From positions 124,001 to 188,000 of the forward strand of contig NZ_LFLU01000008.1 in the NCBI RefSeq assembly GCF_001189965.1: a stretch of 64,000 nucleotides of DNA. Reading direction: 5' to 3'. The first letter of the stretch is position 1; each line of letters starts with the position of its first letter. Under the pieces are notes generated by a model, which saw nothing but the letters and a program-made list of their open reading frames with translations, was not told the origin of the DNA and searched no databases. Shown here one piece after another: positions 1 through 9,095 of the stretch. Source of the stretch: Herbaspirillum rhizosphaerae. Its GTDB lineage: Bacteria; Pseudomonadota; Gammaproteobacteria; Burkholderiales; Burkholderiaceae_D. The position numbers and the translations under genes were made by a program.

Positions 1-70
1 CATCGAGATCGATGCCGCGCAGCACGGCATTGCTGCCGTATTGCTTGGTGAGCGAACGGATCCTGATCAT
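1..70 (-). CDS. phnC: Phosphonate ABC transporter ATP-binding protein, 5' end only
   Basis: Only the first 23 codons lie in the window; the gene continues past base 1. The visible N-terminus (MIRIRSLTKQYGSNAVLRG) is the usual first strand of an ABC ATPase: a short beta strand, then KxYG, then VLRGI before the Walker A loop, which lies outside. Its ATG overlaps the TGA of the upstream substrate-binding gene in an ATGA, which points to translational coupling. Being directly downstream of phnD, it is best called PhnC, the ATPase of a phosphonate importer. Naming rests on context because no catalytic motif is visible. Confidence 0.75.
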   Translation of the reverse strand, partial: MIRIRSLTKQYGSNAVLRGIDLD

Positions 71-939
71 TTCATTGCCTTGAGGTCGAGATTGAGGATC
101 TTGGCGGTGTCGCGCACGACGTTGTAAGCGGCGTCGTTGGTCGGCACGAAGCCGTTGAGCACGCCCTGGTCGCCCCATTCGACGTTCTTGACGTTGGCGA
201 AGGCGGCGGCGATTTTCTTCTTCAGCTCAGGATCGAGATCCTTGCGCCAGACCATCGGCGACTCAGGGATGTCCGGCGAGGTCCAGACGATGTTGAAGTC
301 GGCTTGCTTGACCACGCCCTTGGCGACGGCGGCGGCGAAGATGCGGTCGGCCACGGCGGCGGCGTCGACCTTCTTGTTGGCGACGGCCAGGATGCTGGCG
401 TCATGCGAGCCGGAGAAGATCACGCGCGAGAAATACTTGCTCGGTTCAATGCCTTGCTTTTGCAGGCCGGCGGTGGGGAACAGATGGCCCGATGCCGACG
501 ATGGATCGACGAAGGCCATGGTGTGGCCCTTCAGTTGCGGCACGGTTTCGATGCCGCTGTCCTTGCGCACGATGATCAGGCTCTTGTAGGAGCTCTTGCC
601 GGTCTTCTTGGTTTCAGCTACGGAGAAGGCTTCGACGTTGGCGATCGAGGTCGCCAGCACATAGGAGAACGGGCCGAGATAGGCGACGTCCAGCTTCTTC
701 GAGCGCAGCGCTTCGATGATGCCGTTGTAGTCGGTGGCGATGAAGGGCTTGACCGGCATGCCGAGCTGTTCTTGCAGGCTGTCGATGACTTTTTTGCTGT
801 TTTCCAGCATGGCTTGCGAATCTTCAGCCGGGATCAGGCCGACGGTCAGCTGTTGGGGCTGAGCGGCGAATGCGGACGTTGCGGAAATCAGGCTAAGGCA
901 CAAGGCCAAAGGACGGAAAAGGGCGGAGAGGCGTTTCAT
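67..939 (-). CDS. phnD: Phosphonate ABC transporter periplasmic substrate-binding protein
   Basis: A 290-residue PhnD-family periplasmic binding protein that captures phosphonates (2-aminoethylphosphonate or similar) for an ABC importer. Residues 1-25 form a signal peptide (KR, a hydrophobic stretch, SAFA before the cut). The mature part has the family landmarks GLIPAED, DVAYLGPFSY (substrate-contact loop) and FVDPSSASGHLFP, the Ser-rich phosphonate-binding loop seen in PhnD and PtxB. The frame stays open to 1005, but the ATG at 939 has AGGAG about 6 bases upstream and opens directly on the signal peptide, so it was chosen. The next gene, phnC, starts inside its stop codon. A LysR gene is divergent 150 bases upstream. 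The exact ligand cannot be read from sequence. Confidence 0.9.
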   Translation of the reverse strand: MKRLSALFRPLALCLSLISATSAFAAQPQQLTVGLIPAEDSQAMLENSKKVIDSLQEQLGMPVKPFIATDYNGIIEALRSKKLDVAYLGPFSYVLATSIANVEAFSVAETKKTGKSSYKSLIIVRKDSGIETVPQLKGHTMAFVDPSSASGHLFPTAGLQKQGIEPSKYFSRVIFSGSHDASILAVANKKVDAAAVADRIFAAAVAKGVVKQADFNIVWTSPDIPESPMVWRKDLDPELKKKIAAAFANVKNVEWGDQGVLNGFVPTNDAAYNVVRDTAKILNLDLKAMK

Positions 940-1040
940 GATGCTCCTGTCGGTGGTGAGTGAGGTCCGCTCCGGCTGGGGTAACCGGGACGGGCTTGTG
1001 TTCATGACCGACAGAATAGGGAGCTATTGTGACCGCTTTA

Positions 1041-1052
1041 TTATCGATATAA
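1041..1052. promoter_or_regulatory. AT-rich palindromic core in the phnD/LysR divergent promoter region
   Basis: The 151-base gap between phnD and the LysR gene contains an AT-rich stretch with the perfect palindrome TATCGATA at 1042-1049. LysR regulators usually bind AT-rich dyads between themselves and a divergent target, so this is the best candidate operator. The assignment is inferred; there is only one site and no second copy to compare. Confidence 0.3.
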
Positions 1053-1090
1053 TCAGGAGATTGACGCTTACCTATTGATGGAATCTATAG

Positions 1091-1963
1091 ATGACGCCTT
1101 CGCAACTCCGCGCCTTTCTCGCCGTCGCCCGCAATCGCGGCTTTAGCGCCGCTGCGCGCACACTCGGCGTGAGCCAGCCGACCCTGACTTCGCAGGTGCA
1201 GGCGCTGGAGCGTCAGCACAATGTCGAGCTGTTCTACCGGCGCGGCCGCCGTCTCGACCTGACCGACACCGGCCAGCGCCTGTTGCCGATTGCACAAAAG
1301 ATCGCCGAGCTGGAGCTGGACGCCTACAACCTGCTGTACAACTCTGGCGTGCTTAACATCGGCCACCTGAAGATCGGCGCGGTCGGTCCTTTCCACGTGA
1401 TCGAAATGGTCGACGCCTATCGCCGCAAGTTTCCCAATGTGGAGCTGTCGATCCGCATGGGTAATTCGGCGGAAACCATGGCTGATCTGGAAAATTACGT
1501 CACCGACGTCGCCGTACTGGCCAGCTTCAATGACGATCCGCGTTTTATCGCGGTGCCGTATGCCGATCACGCCATCGTGGTGTTCGCCCACGTCGATCAT
1601 CCATTTGCCAAACGCGACTCGATCAGTTTGCAGGATTTGCACGGCCAGCCGATGGTGATGCGCGAACAGGGTTCGACCACGCGGCTGGCGCTGGAGAAGG
1701 TATTGAAGGAAGCCGACGTCATGCCGCGCGTGGTGATGGAAATCGGCAGCCGCGAAGCCCTGCGCGAAGCCGTGGCGCGCGGCATCGGACTGGGCACGGT
1801 GTCGGAGGCGGAGTTCGTGCCGGATCCGCGTTTCAAGCTGTTGCCGATCGAGGGCAATCCGGTCAGCACGCATACCTATATTTACTGCCTGGCGGATCGC
1901 AAGGACAGCCGGCTGGTGGCCTCGTTCCTGCAGCAGGTTTCTGCTATGCCGGCGACCGAATGA
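1091..1963 (+). CDS. LysR-family regulator, probable control of phosphonate uptake
   Basis: A 290-residue LysR-type regulator. Residues 1-60 are the winged helix-turn-helix (MTPSQLRAFLAVARNRGFS, AARTLGVSQPTLTSQVQALE), and residues 90-285 are the two-lobed effector domain. It is divergent from phnDC, and LysR proteins of this type commonly accompany aminoethylphosphonate uptake and breakdown genes. The simplest reading is a local activator responding to a phosphonate or a breakdown product. Its last 20 bases overlap the 3' end of a convergent hydrolase gene. The family is certain; the regulon is inferred from position. Confidence 0.85.
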   Translation: MTPSQLRAFLAVARNRGFSAAARTLGVSQPTLTSQVQALERQHNVELFYRRGRRLDLTDTGQRLLPIAQKIAELELDAYNLLYNSGVLNIGHLKIGAVGPFHVIEMVDAYRRKFPNVELSIRMGNSAETMADLENYVTDVAVLASFNDDPRFIAVPYADHAIVVFAHVDHPFAKRDSISLQDLHGQPMVMREQGSTTRLALEKVLKEADVMPRVVMEIGSREALREAVARGIGLGTVSEAEFVPDPRFKLLPIEGNPVSTHTYIYCLADRKDSRLVASFLQQVSAMPATE

Positions 1964-2723
1964 AGGTGTCCATCAGTTCCAGGATGGCAGCGGCCTGTTC
2001 CTGATGCGGCGTATGGCCGCATTGTTCCAGTAACTGCATGCGCGCACCGGGAACGCCTGCGACGATGGCGTCGACCTGGCGGCGCGTGCCGTACTGGTCG
2101 TCTATGCCTTGCAATATCAGCGCCGGACAAGCGATGGACGGCAGCACCTCTTCGATATTCCACTTTGCAAAATCCGGCGTCAGCCAGGTGTCCGACCAGG
2201 CTTTGAAAATCTGTTCGGTCTTGTCGCCGTGATATCGGGTCAGGCCGCGCAATTTGCCGTCGGCATAGGCTTGCTCAGCGACGCGGATGCCGTCGAGGGT
2301 GAGGGTTTCGACAAAGACATGCGCGGCTTCGGTGACGATTGCGCGTAGACCTGGCGGTTGTTGTGCGGCGTGCAACAAGGCGATGCTGCCGCCGTCCGAG
2401 TGGCCGATGACGATGTAGGGTTGCCCGGACGGCAATGCGTGCGTCAGAACCAGAGGCAATTCTTCGAGTGCATAGCGATGAAGATAATCTGTCTTACGAC
2501 TCTGCTGCAATGCATCAGAGAGGCCATAGCCGAGGCGGTCATACAGCAGTCCCGGACAGCCTGTTATCTCACACAAACGTCGCGGAAAATCCTTCCACAT
2601 TGCAGTGCAACCTAAACCTTCGTGGAGGAAGACCAGACAGGGCTTTTCAGCTTGTCCATCGATCAATTCGTAGTAGATCTGGTGAGGTCCGCCGACCGCT
2701 GGGTGGATGCTGAGATGGGGCAT
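1944..2723 (-). CDS. Alpha/beta-fold hydrolase
   Basis: A 259-residue single-domain alpha/beta hydrolase without a signal peptide, so cytoplasmic. The nucleophile elbow is GHSDG with Ser109. The acid is Asp208 or Asp209 (LQGIDDQYG), and the base is His237 (CGHTPH). The oxyanion region is HEGLG at about 34-38. The HEG motif and the overall pattern resemble carboxylesterase or MhpC-like hydrolases, but the substrate cannot be told. It converges on the LysR gene and overlaps it by 20 bases, which suggests the two are not co-expressed strongly. Confidence 0.85.
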   Translation of the reverse strand: MPHLSIHPAVGGPHQIYYELIDGQAEKPCLVFLHEGLGCTAMWKDFPRRLCEITGCPGLLYDRLGYGLSDALQQSRKTDYLHRYALEELPLVLTHALPSGQPYIVIGHSDGGSIALLHAAQQPPGLRAIVTEAAHVFVETLTLDGIRVAEQAYADGKLRGLTRYHGDKTEQIFKAWSDTWLTPDFAKWNIEEVLPSIACPALILQGIDDQYGTRRQVDAIVAGVPGARMQLLEQCGHTPHQEQAAAILELMDTFIRSPA

Positions 2724-2868
2724 GGAAGAGGGAAATGCCGATGATGAGATGCGCTAGTTTTCCATGTTTTCATGCGGAAGTGCAAAACAAGCCGAAATCT
2801 TTGTCCCGCTCAAAAATAAATCTGCTATCTTTATATCCGGTACTGACCTGAACACAAAGGAGACACGT

Positions 2869-3075
2869 ATGGATTTGGTTGAGAAATTCGACGCTAAAGG
2901 CAAGACCGGAGCTGCCTACCACGTAGAGGTGTACCAGACGCCCATTGAAGAGGCGGACAAGAGTGCGCCGGAAGGTCTCAAGACCTACAAGCTGAACGAC
3001 GGACGGGCGCTCGATCCTTTATCGGACGCCAAATTCAAGATCGTCCAGACCGGAGAAAAAATCTATCGCGTGTGA
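2869..3075 (+). CDS. Small conserved hypothetical protein (68 aa)
   Basis: A 68-residue soluble protein (MDLVEKFDAKGKTGAAYHVE...) with no signal peptide, cysteines or recognised motif. A strong ribosome-binding site (AAAGGAGA at 2856-2863) precedes the ATG at 2869, and a rho-independent terminator lies 30 bases after the stop, so this is a genuine monocistronic gene. The repeated beta-strand pattern (AYHVEVYQT, KTYKLNDG, KFKIVQTG) suggests a small beta-rich fold. The open frame extends upstream to 2764, but that part has no ribosome-binding site. Function unknown. Confidence 0.8.
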   Translation: MDLVEKFDAKGKTGAAYHVEVYQTPIEEADKSAPEGLKTYKLNDGRALDPLSDAKFKIVQTGEKIYRV

Positions 3076-3104
3076 CGATATCCAAGTCAGCAACGCACAA
3101 ACTC

Positions 3105-3135
3105 AAACGGCAGACATCGCGTCTGCCGTTTTTAT
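3105..3135 (+). terminator. Rho-independent terminator of the 68-aa gene
   Basis: Perfect 11-bp stem (3105-3115 with 3121-3131), loop ATCGC, followed by a T-rich tail. Confidence 0.85.
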
Positions 3136-3171
3136 TTATATCGTTTCCATCAGGCTTCGATCAACCTTCGA

Positions 3172-3705
3172 TCAACCGCCGCCGCTCGGCTTGCGATAGC
3201 CGCCTTCCACCCAGCGTTCGGCGCTGGCCGCGCTCAGCTTGAAATTCGGCGCGACCTGCACCTTGGCCAGCAATTCGCCGGCTTCGTCCCATGCTTTCAG
3301 ATCGGCATAGGGGAAATCGTCGTCCGGCACGATATCCAGCGTCACCCTGATGCTGCCTTCGGCGCTGTCGACGGTGATGTTCTTGTGCAATTGCGCGTGC
3401 AATTGCTGTTCGCTGCGGCGGCGGAATTCGGATGCCGTCTTGACCAGCGTATTGAAGGCCGGCTTGTCCATCGGCTTGGGATTCTTCTTGTCGCGGCCCA
3501 TGGTCCAGGGACCGATCAGCGTCGGTTCGCGCTCGCCTTCACGCGTCATCTCGACGGCCCAGCCGTCATCGTCGTCGTTCTTGATGATGCGCGCGGTCCA
3601 GCCTTCGTCGCGCCACAGGCGCGGTTCGTGGATGACGTCGGAAGCGTCGGTGGTCTGAGCGTCGGTGTCGGAGGTATCTGGCGTATCGGGGGAGAGGGCG
3701 GACAT
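3172..3705 (-). CDS. Conserved hypothetical protein, acidic N-terminus
   Basis: A protein of about 177 residues. An acidic, Ser/Thr/Asp-rich disordered head (residues 1-30) is followed by a globular domain with WTARIIKNDDDDGWAVEMT and IGPWTMGRDKKNPKP, rich in Trp and charged residues. The C-terminus is PSGGG. There is no signal peptide, membrane segment or recognised enzyme motif. The frame is open to 3822, but the upstream part looks non-coding (MAIFHRFVSSRTC). MSALSPDTPD at 3705 is the preferred start, although no clear ribosome-binding site supports any candidate. Function not recognised. Confidence 0.65.
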   Translation of the reverse strand: MSALSPDTPDTSDTDAQTTDASDVIHEPRLWRDEGWTARIIKNDDDDGWAVEMTREGEREPTLIGPWTMGRDKKNPKPMDKPAFNTLVKTASEFRRRSEQQLHAQLHKNITVDSAEGSIRVTLDIVPDDDFPYADLKAWDEAGELLAKVQVAPNFKLSAASAERWVEGGYRKPSGGG

Positions 3706-3876
3706 GGATGGCAATAAAGGTGGAACAAGGTCCGCCATCATAGTGGAATATGCCGGGCGGCGCTCATCCGCAAAGCACTCCGCGCATGTCCGGGACGATA
3801 CAAAACGATGAAAAATTGCCATTCATGTAACAGGTGTGTCATGAAATCCGGCCGCAATTGCGGTTAAACTCGCGCC

Positions 3877-4515
3877 ATGGAAATCGAACTCAAACTATCC
3901 ATCGCTCCGCGCGATGTCGACGCCTTTCATCAATTGCCGCTGCTGAAAGAATATTCATCCGGCGCCCCGGAGGTGCAGGAACTGTTTAGCATTTACGTCG
4001 ACACCCCCGGCCTGCATCTGAAGCAACACCGTTCGGCCTTGCGTGTGCGCAAGGTCGGCGACATGTGGCTGCAGACCTACAAAGGCGGCGGCAGTGTCGA
4101 AGCCGGGCTGCATCAGCGCCATGAGTGGGAGTGCGAGGTTTCCGGACCGGAAGTCGACCTGGATCGCCTGCTGCCGCTGATCGATAACCCGTCCGCACGC
4201 GCGGCGCTTGAGATCGCCGGCCTGGCGGAGCAGTTGCGCGAAGTCTTCACCACCAGCTTCCAGCGCACCGTCTGGATGCTGCATCTGCCGCAGGATACGG
4301 TGGTCGAGCTGGCGCTGGATCAGGGCTTCGTGTCGGCGGGTGACGATTGCGTGCCGCTGTGCGAGATCGAGCTGGAGCTCAAGTCCGGCCAGACCGATGC
4401 CTTGCTGGCGTTTTCACGCACGCTGAGACAGGTCATCAGCCTGGAGCCGAGCAATATCAGCAAGGCCCAGCGCGGTTTTGCGCTGCGCTTTCCCAAGGCC
4501 GACAGTTCCTTGTAA
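3877..4515 (+). CDS. CYTH-domain protein, probable inorganic triphosphatase
   Basis: A 212-residue protein that is essentially one CYTH domain. It starts with the diagnostic ExExK signature (residues 2-6, EIELK). Charged tunnel residues follow in RSALRVRKVG, LQTYKGGG and HEWECEV, then CEIELELKSG near the C-terminal third. CYTH proteins hydrolyse inorganic triphosphate or bind triphosphorylated organic substrates using divalent metals, in the cytoplasm. The C-terminal CHAD domain of E. coli YgiF is absent, so this is the short form. It stands alone, 138 bases before an MFS transporter gene. Confidence 0.85.
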   Translation: MEIELKLSIAPRDVDAFHQLPLLKEYSSGAPEVQELFSIYVDTPGLHLKQHRSALRVRKVGDMWLQTYKGGGSVEAGLHQRHEWECEVSGPEVDLDRLLPLIDNPSARAALEIAGLAEQLREVFTTSFQRTVWMLHLPQDTVVELALDQGFVSAGDDCVPLCEIELELKSGQTDALLAFSRTLRQVISLEPSNISKAQRGFALRFPKADSSL

Positions 4516-4653
4516 CGTTTTCTCTCAACAATTCTCCCCGACATGTTGCGGATGTCTTTTCCGGCAGTGGCATGGATGCTGCTTGCCGGAAGAGGACGGC
4601 TAAGTGTGCACAGGTCTGGTGCGCAATAGCCTTGATTCCGTCTGGGGGGACAC

Positions 4654-5985
4654 ATGAATACCATTGCAGCAAGCGCGCCGCTAGCGACCGTCGGCAGCGT
4701 CGAGGAACGCGACGTCACATTCCGCCGCATCGTCTGGCGCATCATTCCATTTGTTACCCTGATCTGGTTCCTGGCCTGGGTGGACCGCGTCAACGTCGGC
4801 TTCGCCAAGCTGACCATGATGAGCGACCTGGCCTGGTCGGATGCCGTTTACGGCGCCGGCGCCGGGATTTTCTTCATCGGCTATTTCATCTTTGAAGTGC
4901 CGAGCAATCTGGCGCTGCAAAAGTTCGGCGCGCGCAAGACCATCATGCGCATCACCATCGGCTGGGGCATCACCTGTGTGCTGATGGCCTGGGTGCAGAC
5001 CTCCACGCAGTTCTACATCCTGCGTTTTCTGATGGGCGCCTTCGAAGCCGGGCTGCAACCGGGCGTAATCCTGTATCTGACCTACTGGCTGCCGACGCAC
5101 CGGCGCGGCAAGGCGCTGGGCGTGTTCGTGTCGGCCTCGGCAGTGTCGCTGGTGCTGGGCAGTCCGCTGGCGGCGTACATCATGGAATTGTCGCAAGGTC
5201 TGGGCGGTTTCAAGGGCTGGCAATGGCTGTTCATCATCGAAGGGATTCCATCGATCCTGGCCGGGCTGGCCGCCTATTTCTTGCTGACCGACCGTCCGCG
5301 CGATGCGAAATGGCTGAGCGAGCGTGAAAAGGCGCATGTCGAAACCGAATTGTCGACTGAAGACCAGACGCTGGGGCCGCGTGAGCACAGCTTCTTCGCC
5401 TCGTTGCGCAGCGCGCGCATGTGGGCGCTGATCGCGGTGTTTTTCTGCATCATCGCCGGCAACGCCACGCTGGTCTATTACGGGCCGAGTCTGGTGAAGG
5501 AGGTTGGCTTTACCGACATCAAGACCCTGGGCTGGGTCATGGGCGGGATCTATTGCTGCGGATGGTTCGGCATGCTGCTCAACGGCTACTTGTCGGATCG
5601 CAACAAGGAAGTGCGCATCCACACGGCAGTCGCGGCGGCCATCGGCGCCACCGGCTTGCTGCTGGCGGCGTATTTTCTGGGGCAGAAGAGTGCGGCCGGC
5701 GTGATCTTTGCGCTGGCGTTGTCGTCGGCCGGCACCATGGGCGCGATTCCGGTGTTCTGGCAGTTGCCGGGGCGCTTCCTGTCCGGCACCGCGATTGTCG
5801 TGGGGCTGGCGGTGATCAACTCGGTGGCGAATCTGTCGGGCTATTTTTCGCCGCAGTTGCTGGGATACCTGAAGACCACCACGGGGCAATACGGCAAGGG
5901 CCTGACGACCATCGCGATCGTCGAATTCATGGCGACGGTGATGATCTTTGCCTTTATCAGCAAGACGGTCAAGTCAGAAAAATAG
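4654..5985 (+). CDS. MFS transporter, anion:cation symporter (ACS) type
   Basis: A 443-residue inner-membrane transporter with about 12 hydrophobic segments and the ACS-family landmarks: WVDRVNVGFA after helix 1, FEVPSNL in helix 2, and RFLMGAFEAGLQPG in helix 4. This subfamily takes up organic anions such as tartrate, galactarate, hydroxyphenylacetate or phthalate by proton symport. The substrate here is open; galactarate-type sugar acids would fit the uronate genes 40 kb away, but nothing local supports that. A GGGGGG ribosome-binding site precedes the ATG. It ends just before a palindromic repeat that separates it from the convergent ftsK. Confidence 0.85.
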   Translation: MNTIAASAPLATVGSVEERDVTFRRIVWRIIPFVTLIWFLAWVDRVNVGFAKLTMMSDLAWSDAVYGAGAGIFFIGYFIFEVPSNLALQKFGARKTIMRITIGWGITCVLMAWVQTSTQFYILRFLMGAFEAGLQPGVILYLTYWLPTHRRGKALGVFVSASAVSLVLGSPLAAYIMELSQGLGGFKGWQWLFIIEGIPSILAGLAAYFLLTDRPRDAKWLSEREKAHVETELSTEDQTLGPREHSFFASLRSARMWALIAVFFCIIAGNATLVYYGPSLVKEVGFTDIKTLGWVMGGIYCCGWFGMLLNGYLSDRNKEVRIHTAVAAAIGATGLLLAAYFLGQKSAAGVIFALALSSAGTMGAIPVFWQLPGRFLSGTAIVVGLAVINSVANLSGYFSPQLLGYLKTTTGQYGKGLTTIAIVEFMATVMIFAFISKTVKSEK

Positions 5986-6006
5986 AAACGATTCAAGATC
6001 TGTGAT

Positions 6007-6086
6007 CGTCGTCCCAGCGAACGCTGGGACCCAGTGTCGTACAACGGTTGTTACCACACTGGGTCCTGACTTTCGTCAAGACGACG
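6007..6086. repeat. Dispersed palindromic repeat, copy A
   Basis: An 80-base imperfect palindrome between the convergent MFS and ftsK genes. It has the outer arms CGTCGTCC and GACGACG, an inner hairpin CCCAGCG/CGCTGGG, a pair ACCCAGTGT/ACACTGGGT, and the tail TCCTGACTTTCGTCA. Further copies lie at 15200-15259 and 37991-38089. Position between two gene ends suggests a bidirectional terminator or transcript-end stabiliser. Confidence 0.85.
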
Positions 6087-6101
6087 GCGATGCAGGTTTG
6101 C

Positions 6102-8942
6102 TTACAAGTCAGGAGGCGGCGGCGCAAGCACATCGCGCGCGCCGCTCTTGGACATGGAAGACAGGATGCCTGCCGCCTCCATCTGTTCCACCAGCCGCGC
6201 CGCGCGGTTGTAGCCGATGCGGAACTGGCGCTGCACCGACGAGATCGAGGCGCGGCGGCTGCGGGTGACGTAGGCCACGGCTTCGTCGTACAGCGGATCG
6301 CTTTCGTCGCCGCCCGCCTCGCCGAACATGTCGCCTTGCTGCGGCTCTTCCGAGGCCGGGCCGGCCAGGATCGCTTCCACGTATTGCGGCTCGCCGTGGG
6401 CCTTCAGATGTTCCACCACGCGGTGCACTTCTTCATCCGATACAAAAGCGCCATGCACGCGCTGCGGGTAACCCGAGCCCGGCGGCAGGAACAGCATGTC
6501 GCCGTGGCCGAGCAAGGTTTCTGCGCCCATCTGGTCCAGCACCGTGCGCGAGTCGATCTTGGAGGACACCTGGAACGCCACGCGCGTCGGGATGTTGGCC
6601 TTGATCAGGCCGGTGATGACGTCGACCGACGGCCGCTGGGTTGCCAGGATCAGGTGGATGCCGGCGGCGCGCGCTTTTTGCGCCAGGCGCGCAATCAGTT
6701 CTTCGATCTTCTTGCCCGCCACCATCATCAGGTCGGCCAGCTCGTCGATGACCACCACGATCATCGGCAGGCGATCCAGCGGCTCCGGCGCATCCGGCGT
6801 CAGCGAGAACGGATTCTTGACGTATTTCTCGGCGGCGACGCCGTCGGCGATCTTCTGGTTGTAACCGGCCAGGTTACGCACACCCAGCGCCGACATCAGG
6901 CGATAGCGCTTGTCCATTTCCGCCACACACCACGATAGCGCGTGCGCCGCCAGTTTCATGTCGGTGACGACCGGCGCCAGCAGGTGGGGGATGCCGTCAT
7001 AAACGGATAATTCCAGCATCTTGGGGTCGATCATGATCAGGCGAACTTCATCCGGCGTGGCCTTGTAGAGCAGCGACAGGATCATGGCGTTGATCGCCAC
7101 CGACTTGCCGGAACCGGTCGTGCCCGCCACCAGCATATGCGGCGCGCGCGCCAGATCGGTCGCCACCGGCACGCCGGTGATGTCCTTGCCCATGGCCAGG
7201 GTCAGGTGCGAGGCCGAGCGCGCATAGGCTTCGGACTGGATGATTTCGGCCAGGCGGATCATTTGCCGCTTGGGATTCGGCAGCTCCAGGCCCATGCAGG
7301 TTTTGCCGGGGATGGTTTCCACCACGCGAATCGAGGTCAGGCCGAGCGCACGCGCCAGATCCTTCATCAGGTTGACGATCTGCGCACCGCGCACGCCCAA
7401 TGCCGGTTCGATCTCGAAACGGGTGATCACCGGCCCGGCGTAGGCGCCCAGCACGGTGACCGGGACTTTGAATTCCTTCAGGCGCTGCTCGATCAGCTGG
7501 CCGATTTCCATTAGCTGCGCTTCGTCCATCTCCACCGGCATGTCGCTGCCCTGGTCGAGCAGCTCGATGCCGGGCAGGGGGACGTCGGACGGGTGATAAG
7601 ACGTCAATGTTTCTGCCGCAGCTTGCGCTGCCTGCTGCGCAGCTGCAGCCGGAGCTTGCGTCCATGTGCGGATTTGCATGGGTGCTGAAGGCGTCGGCGC
7701 TGCAGGGGCAAGGTAAGACTCTTCGGGCATTTCGAACAGCGGCGGCGTATCGGCAAAAGGAGCCGTCGGCGCAATGGCGGCGGCAGGCGCAGCGACCGGT
7801 TCCCAGACGGGCTCAACCCGTGCGTCGACGATGCTGAACGGCTCCGGTGCGATGACCGCCTCCGGCTCCGGCAGATCAAACGGCAGCGATGCCGGCGCCG
7901 TCAGGATGTCGACCGGGGTCTGCGGCGTCACTGTCGCAGCTGAGGGCGCTACCGGCGCTACTTGTGTCGGCGACGGCAGCGGCGTTACGGGCACGGCTGC
8001 CGCAGCAACCATACCGGCAGCGGCCTGAGGCAGGGCTTGCACCACCGGAGAAGCAGCCGCGTGCGAAGGAAAGCGTGTCCCCAGCGTAGCGCTCAGCGAC
8101 GTCGGAATCGACTGGCTGCGATCGCTGGCGGTGCTGATGCGCACCTTGGTGCTGCTGCCGGGAATCGGTGTAATGCGCGGTTTGCTGATGATGCTGGTGG
8201 CAAGCGACGGCTTGGGCGCAGCCTGATGAGCCGGAGCCGGTTCGGCTGCCGGCGTCGCGGTGGAGCGCGCCAGCATGGCTTGCGTCGGGCGCAAGGCTTC
8301 GAACGGCGCCCATTCGGAGGCGGGACGCGCCGGGCGCTTGAGCGGTTCGCTCGAACGCGGCGCCGACGGCCAGTTGCCGGCGGGTGTTTGCGATGGATTG
8401 GCGCTGCGCGGCATTTCATTGGGCAGCGGCCAGGGATCGCGTTTGCGGGTCAAGTTGCCGAAAGGCTGCGGCGCAGTTGATGGCTTGACGGGTTTGGGCG
8501 CCTGGCTGGCAGGCAGGTTGCGCACAGTCGGCGGGATGTTGGCCTGCGTGCGGCGCGGCACCGAGGCCTGCGCCGGCAAACCTGCGATATCCGACTCGTC
8601 GTCGACGACAACTTTACGGCTGCGTCCGAACAGCCAGAACAAACCCAGCAATCCGCTTGCCAATAAGGCAAGTACGCCGACCAGCTTGCCGAGACCGGCG
8701 GAGACGCTGCGCGCCAAGGCCTGGCCGACGAAATCGCTTTCCAGTACGCCGTCGCCCTGGCTCCTGAGCATGGCTTCGATGGCGCTGCTGGCGCACAGGA
8801 CAATCAGCGTGCCCAGCCAGATGCGGATGGAGCCGCGTCCGCGCAGGCCTTTGCCGGACAGCAACGACACCAGTACTCTGCCGAGCAGGGGCAGTATCCA
8901 CAAAAACGACCAGCCGAACCAATCAAGTAAAAATAAGCGCAT
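6102..8942 (-). CDS. ftsK: DNA translocase FtsK
   Basis: A 946-residue FtsK/SpoIIIE translocase that pumps DNA at the division septum and assists chromosome dimer resolution. About three membrane segments lie in residues 8-106. A long linker (about 120-460), very rich in Pro, Ala and Ser, follows. The motor comes next, with Walker A GTTGSGKS at 607-614, Walker B ([11 protein letters not shown]) near 728-738 and ATQRPS at 767-772. The winged-helix gamma domain (882-946, ending APPPPDL) reads polar DNA motifs. Only about three rather than four N-terminal helices are apparent, and the linker is longer than in the usual 770-residue betaproteobacterial form, so this may be the second FtsK paralogue of such genomes. 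Confidence 0.93.
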   Translation of the reverse strand: MRLFLLDWFGWSFLWILPLLGRVLVSLLSGKGLRGRGSIRIWLGTLIVLCASSAIEAMLRSQGDGVLESDFVGQALARSVSAGLGKLVGVLALLASGLLGLFWLFGRSRKVVVDDESDIAGLPAQASVPRRTQANIPPTVRNLPASQAPKPVKPSTAPQPFGNLTRKRDPWPLPNEMPRSANPSQTPAGNWPSAPRSSEPLKRPARPASEWAPFEALRPTQAMLARSTATPAAEPAPAHQAAPKPSLATSIISKPRITPIPGSSTKVRISTASDRSQSIPTSLSATLGTRFPSHAAASPVVQALPQAAAGMVAAAAVPVTPLPSPTQVAPVAPSAATVTPQTPVDILTAPASLPFDLPEPEAVIAPEPFSIVDARVEPVWEPVAAPAAAIAPTAPFADTPPLFEMPEESYLAPAAPTPSAPMQIRTWTQAPAAAAQQAAQAAAETLTSYHPSDVPLPGIELLDQGSDMPVEMDEAQLMEIGQLIEQRLKEFKVPVTVLGAYAGPVITRFEIEPALGVRGAQIVNLMKDLARALGLTSIRVVETIPGKTCMGLELPNPKRQMIRLAEIIQSEAYARSASHLTLAMGKDITGVPVATDLARAPHMLVAGTTGSGKSVAINAMILSLLYKATPDEVRLIMIDPKMLELSVYDGIPHLLAPVVTDMKLAAHALSWCVAEMDKRYRLMSALGVRNLAGYNQKIADGVAAEKYVKNPFSLTPDAPEPLDRLPMIVVVIDELADLMMVAGKKIEELIARLAQKARAAGIHLILATQRPSVDVITGLIKANIPTRVAFQVSSKIDSRTVLDQMGAETLLGHGDMLFLPPGSGYPQRVHGAFVSDEEVHRVVEHLKAHGEPQYVEAILAGPASEEPQQGDMFGEAGGDESDPLYDEAVAYVTRSRRASISSVQRQFRIGYNRAARLVEQMEAAGILSSMSKSGARDVLAPPPPDL

Positions 8943-9021
8943 CCGCTAAGTTTACAGGAAGCCGGGACGCAAACTGAAATTTCCGACGGGGAAAAACAAA
9001 AAATCAGAAAACGGCAGGCAG

Positions 9022-9073
9022 AAAAAAGCCCGCTTCCCGGGATGCCGAGGCATTGGTCTGGCGGAAGCGGGCT
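9022..9073 (-). terminator. Terminator of the cupin gene
   Basis: On the minus strand an 11-bp stem (9063-9073 with 9027-9037) closes a 25-base loop and is followed by a run of six T. It sits 22 bases after the cupin stop codon. Confidence 0.75.
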
Positions 9074-9095
9074 GGAGGAGGCTGGTTTTCGCCGC

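Noticed and set aside
1061-1089. TTGACG and a weak -10 before the LysR start
   Set aside because: The -10 would overlap the start codon region and matches the consensus poorly.
4681-5889. 402-codon antisense frame under the MFS gene
   Set aside because: Composition (Arg, Gln, His, Gly-rich) is typical of a shadow of a real gene on the other strand.
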